From Ciona intestinalis (Eukaryota > Chordata > Ascidiacea > Phlebobranchia > Cionidae), in the NCBI RefSeq assembly GCF_000224145.3, contig NC_020166.2, forward strand, positions 8,022,050 through 8,086,049: a stretch of 64,000 nucleotides of DNA, read 5' to 3'. Shown here one piece after another: positions 62,758-64,000 of the stretch. The notes under the pieces were generated by a model. That model ran no database searches. It saw only the letters and a list, made by a program, of their open reading frames with translations, and was not told the DNA's origin. The position numbers and the translations under genes are program-made. The stretch's first letter is position 1. Every line of letters begins with the position of its first letter.

Positions 62758-63957
62758 TCAACTCATACACTCACATACCCACACACTTATATACAAACCT
62801 GTAGGCATCACAACTGCAGGGGAGGAGACGTTTCGATCCACCGGGTGCGGGTGACTCACAAATGTTGCATCCGTTCCATGGAGGGTGGACAACGATGCAG
62901 GAGGAGTCAAGGCATGATCCTCATCTGAAGAGCTGTGAACAGGAAGAAGTAGGATCTTTTTTTTTATGAATGAATGTAACTTATTTATCATCATATGGCG
63001 GGCAATGACAGTCGTTATAACACAGGTGATTTGTTTTACGCACATCGTCCCCGCTTACGTGTTACCATTTATTTTTTTAGTAGGTAGCCAGTTTTTGAAG
63101 GATTTAAAAACAAACTAATATAAGTCCATTTAGATAAACCATAAAGGGACACAATTTTTGTTAAGACAAATTTTTTAAGTGTCTTTTTCAATCACACACA
63201 TGATCACATATAGTAGCAGCACCGAGTCTTGAACCCATAACCTCTAGATAAGAGGCAGGCGCGCTAACCACTAAGCCACAGTGCCAAACAACTTACTCTG
63301 TTTCCTCCATGTAACTGGAAGCACTTGAGTTTGTGAAAGTTAGAGGGTTCGCACGAAACCCAGTTGCTCTTCTTGATGAGTTGGGAGAGGAATCAGGAGA
63401 ACTTTGTGAGAGGAGAGGAGCTCTTTCTTCATCGGAATCTAGAAAAAAAAACAATTTAGAAAACGAGAAAAAAAAATAAGGAGAAGAAAAATAATGTTGT
63501 GGCCTTTGGTTGTTATGAAAAAGAGAGTATAAAACAAGTAAAAGCTTAAATTAGTATTATTATCCTTTTTTGTGTTAGACTTGCTGTAGTGTTCACAGTA
63601 TTATAGTAATAGTATGCGTACTGCGTAGGCTGTTGTGTTGAGTACCTTACAATTACGTTGTTAATATTGTGTGCTTATGTATTTAAAGTTGTTTACAGAT
63701 GCAGTTCAATAAAGTTTGTAATTAGCTCCACAGGCATTACTCAAAAATTGCTGCACTGCAAACTTTATTTTTCTATGTTAAACTCATGCTTAAACTGTTG
63801 AATTAATGTGAATTGAATCTTAAGCCTCAAACGTTGTACTTACCATACTCAGATTCCGATTCGGAAGACTCATCATCGCTCAACACTCTTCGTTTACAAA
63901 GAGGACAAACTCTCCTGCTGCTTGTAAGCCAGGGATCAACGCACTTGCAATGGTAGG
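62758..63957 (-). CDS. RNF13/RNF167-type PA-TM-RING E3 ubiquitin ligase, C-terminal exons (partial)
   Basis: Three minus-strand exons join in phase: 63957-63844, 63438-63297 and 62932-62758 (stop at 62758-62760). The first encodes the second half of a RING-H2 finger, YHCKCVDPWL then VCPLCKRRV, nearly the same as vertebrate RNF13/RNF167, followed by the acidic Ser run (DDESSESESE) of that family. The next exons encode Ser/Pro-rich tail including ERAPLLS. The signal peptide, PA domain, transmembrane helix and first half of the RING lie beyond the right edge. RNF13-type ligases sit in endosomal/lysosomal membranes with the RING in the cytosol. The last exon could instead splice on at a weak donor near 62800. 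Confidence 0.85.
62966..63288 (-). repeat. Full-length SINE filling an RNF13-like intron
   Basis: On the minus strand the head (gcactgtggcttagtggtta, ggttatgggttcaagactcg) lies at 63288 and the tail (gttacattcattcat) at 62966. It occupies about 323 of the 364 nt of the intron 62933-63296. Confidence 0.75.
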
Positions 63958-64000
63958 CTGTAATATGGGCGTCATGTTAGATGTTAAAAGTGGTTTAAAT

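Overview
The window is animal nuclear DNA, most likely from a sea squirt of the genus Ciona. The evidence is compact intron-rich genes with small introns (most under 1 kb), AT-rich introns, and very many copies of two short repeat families. One is a ~190 bp palindromic MITE with ends tagtagggtggggaagatgg. The other is a tRNA-headed SINE ending in attcattcattc. Both resemble elements described from Ciona intestinalis. There are two assembly gaps (12908-12957 and 60692-60816). Nothing bacterial (operons, CRISPR, phage) is present.

Layout. (1) 1-6034: repeat-poor upstream DNA without a supportable gene. (2) 6073-29678, + strand: a complete orthologue of the zinc-finger transcription factor Castor/CASZ1, reconstructed here as 39 coding exons with consistent splice phases, giving 1727 aa and all 11 Castor-type fingers in the vertebrate order (4 + 4 + 3). 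Its introns carry many MITEs and SINEs, a hAT-like element, a TTAA-flanked element, a dense array of TGACGTCA (CRE-like) motifs, and a duplicated exon beside an assembly gap. (3) 31602-35685, + strand: a 379-aa type I membrane protein with signal peptide, one MAM domain, Thr-rich mucin-like stalk, one transmembrane helix and a short tail. (4) 35.9-50.6 kb: intergenic, with an unusually repeat-poor stretch from 38963 to 47897. (5) 50618-55610, + strand: a 195-aa secreted prepropeptide in four exons. Its second exon encodes, directly after a Lys-Arg site, a peptide that aligns without gaps to the receptor-binding part of PTHrP/PTH. (6) 55.6-62.7 kb: intergenic repeats. (7) 62758-63957, - strand: the 3' exons of an RNF13/RNF167-type PA-TM-RING ubiquitin ligase that runs off the right edge.

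The genes are unrelated in function: a developmental transcription factor, an adhesion-type membrane protein, a candidate peptide hormone and a membrane E3 ligase. The most interesting item is the candidate tunicate PTH/PTHrP-like hormone. Next are the CRE-like array and duplicated exon in the CASZ1 orthologue, and an RNF13-like intron that is almost entirely one SINE. All gene models were made by eye from splice signals, reading frame and remembered family sequences; no alignment or database search was run.
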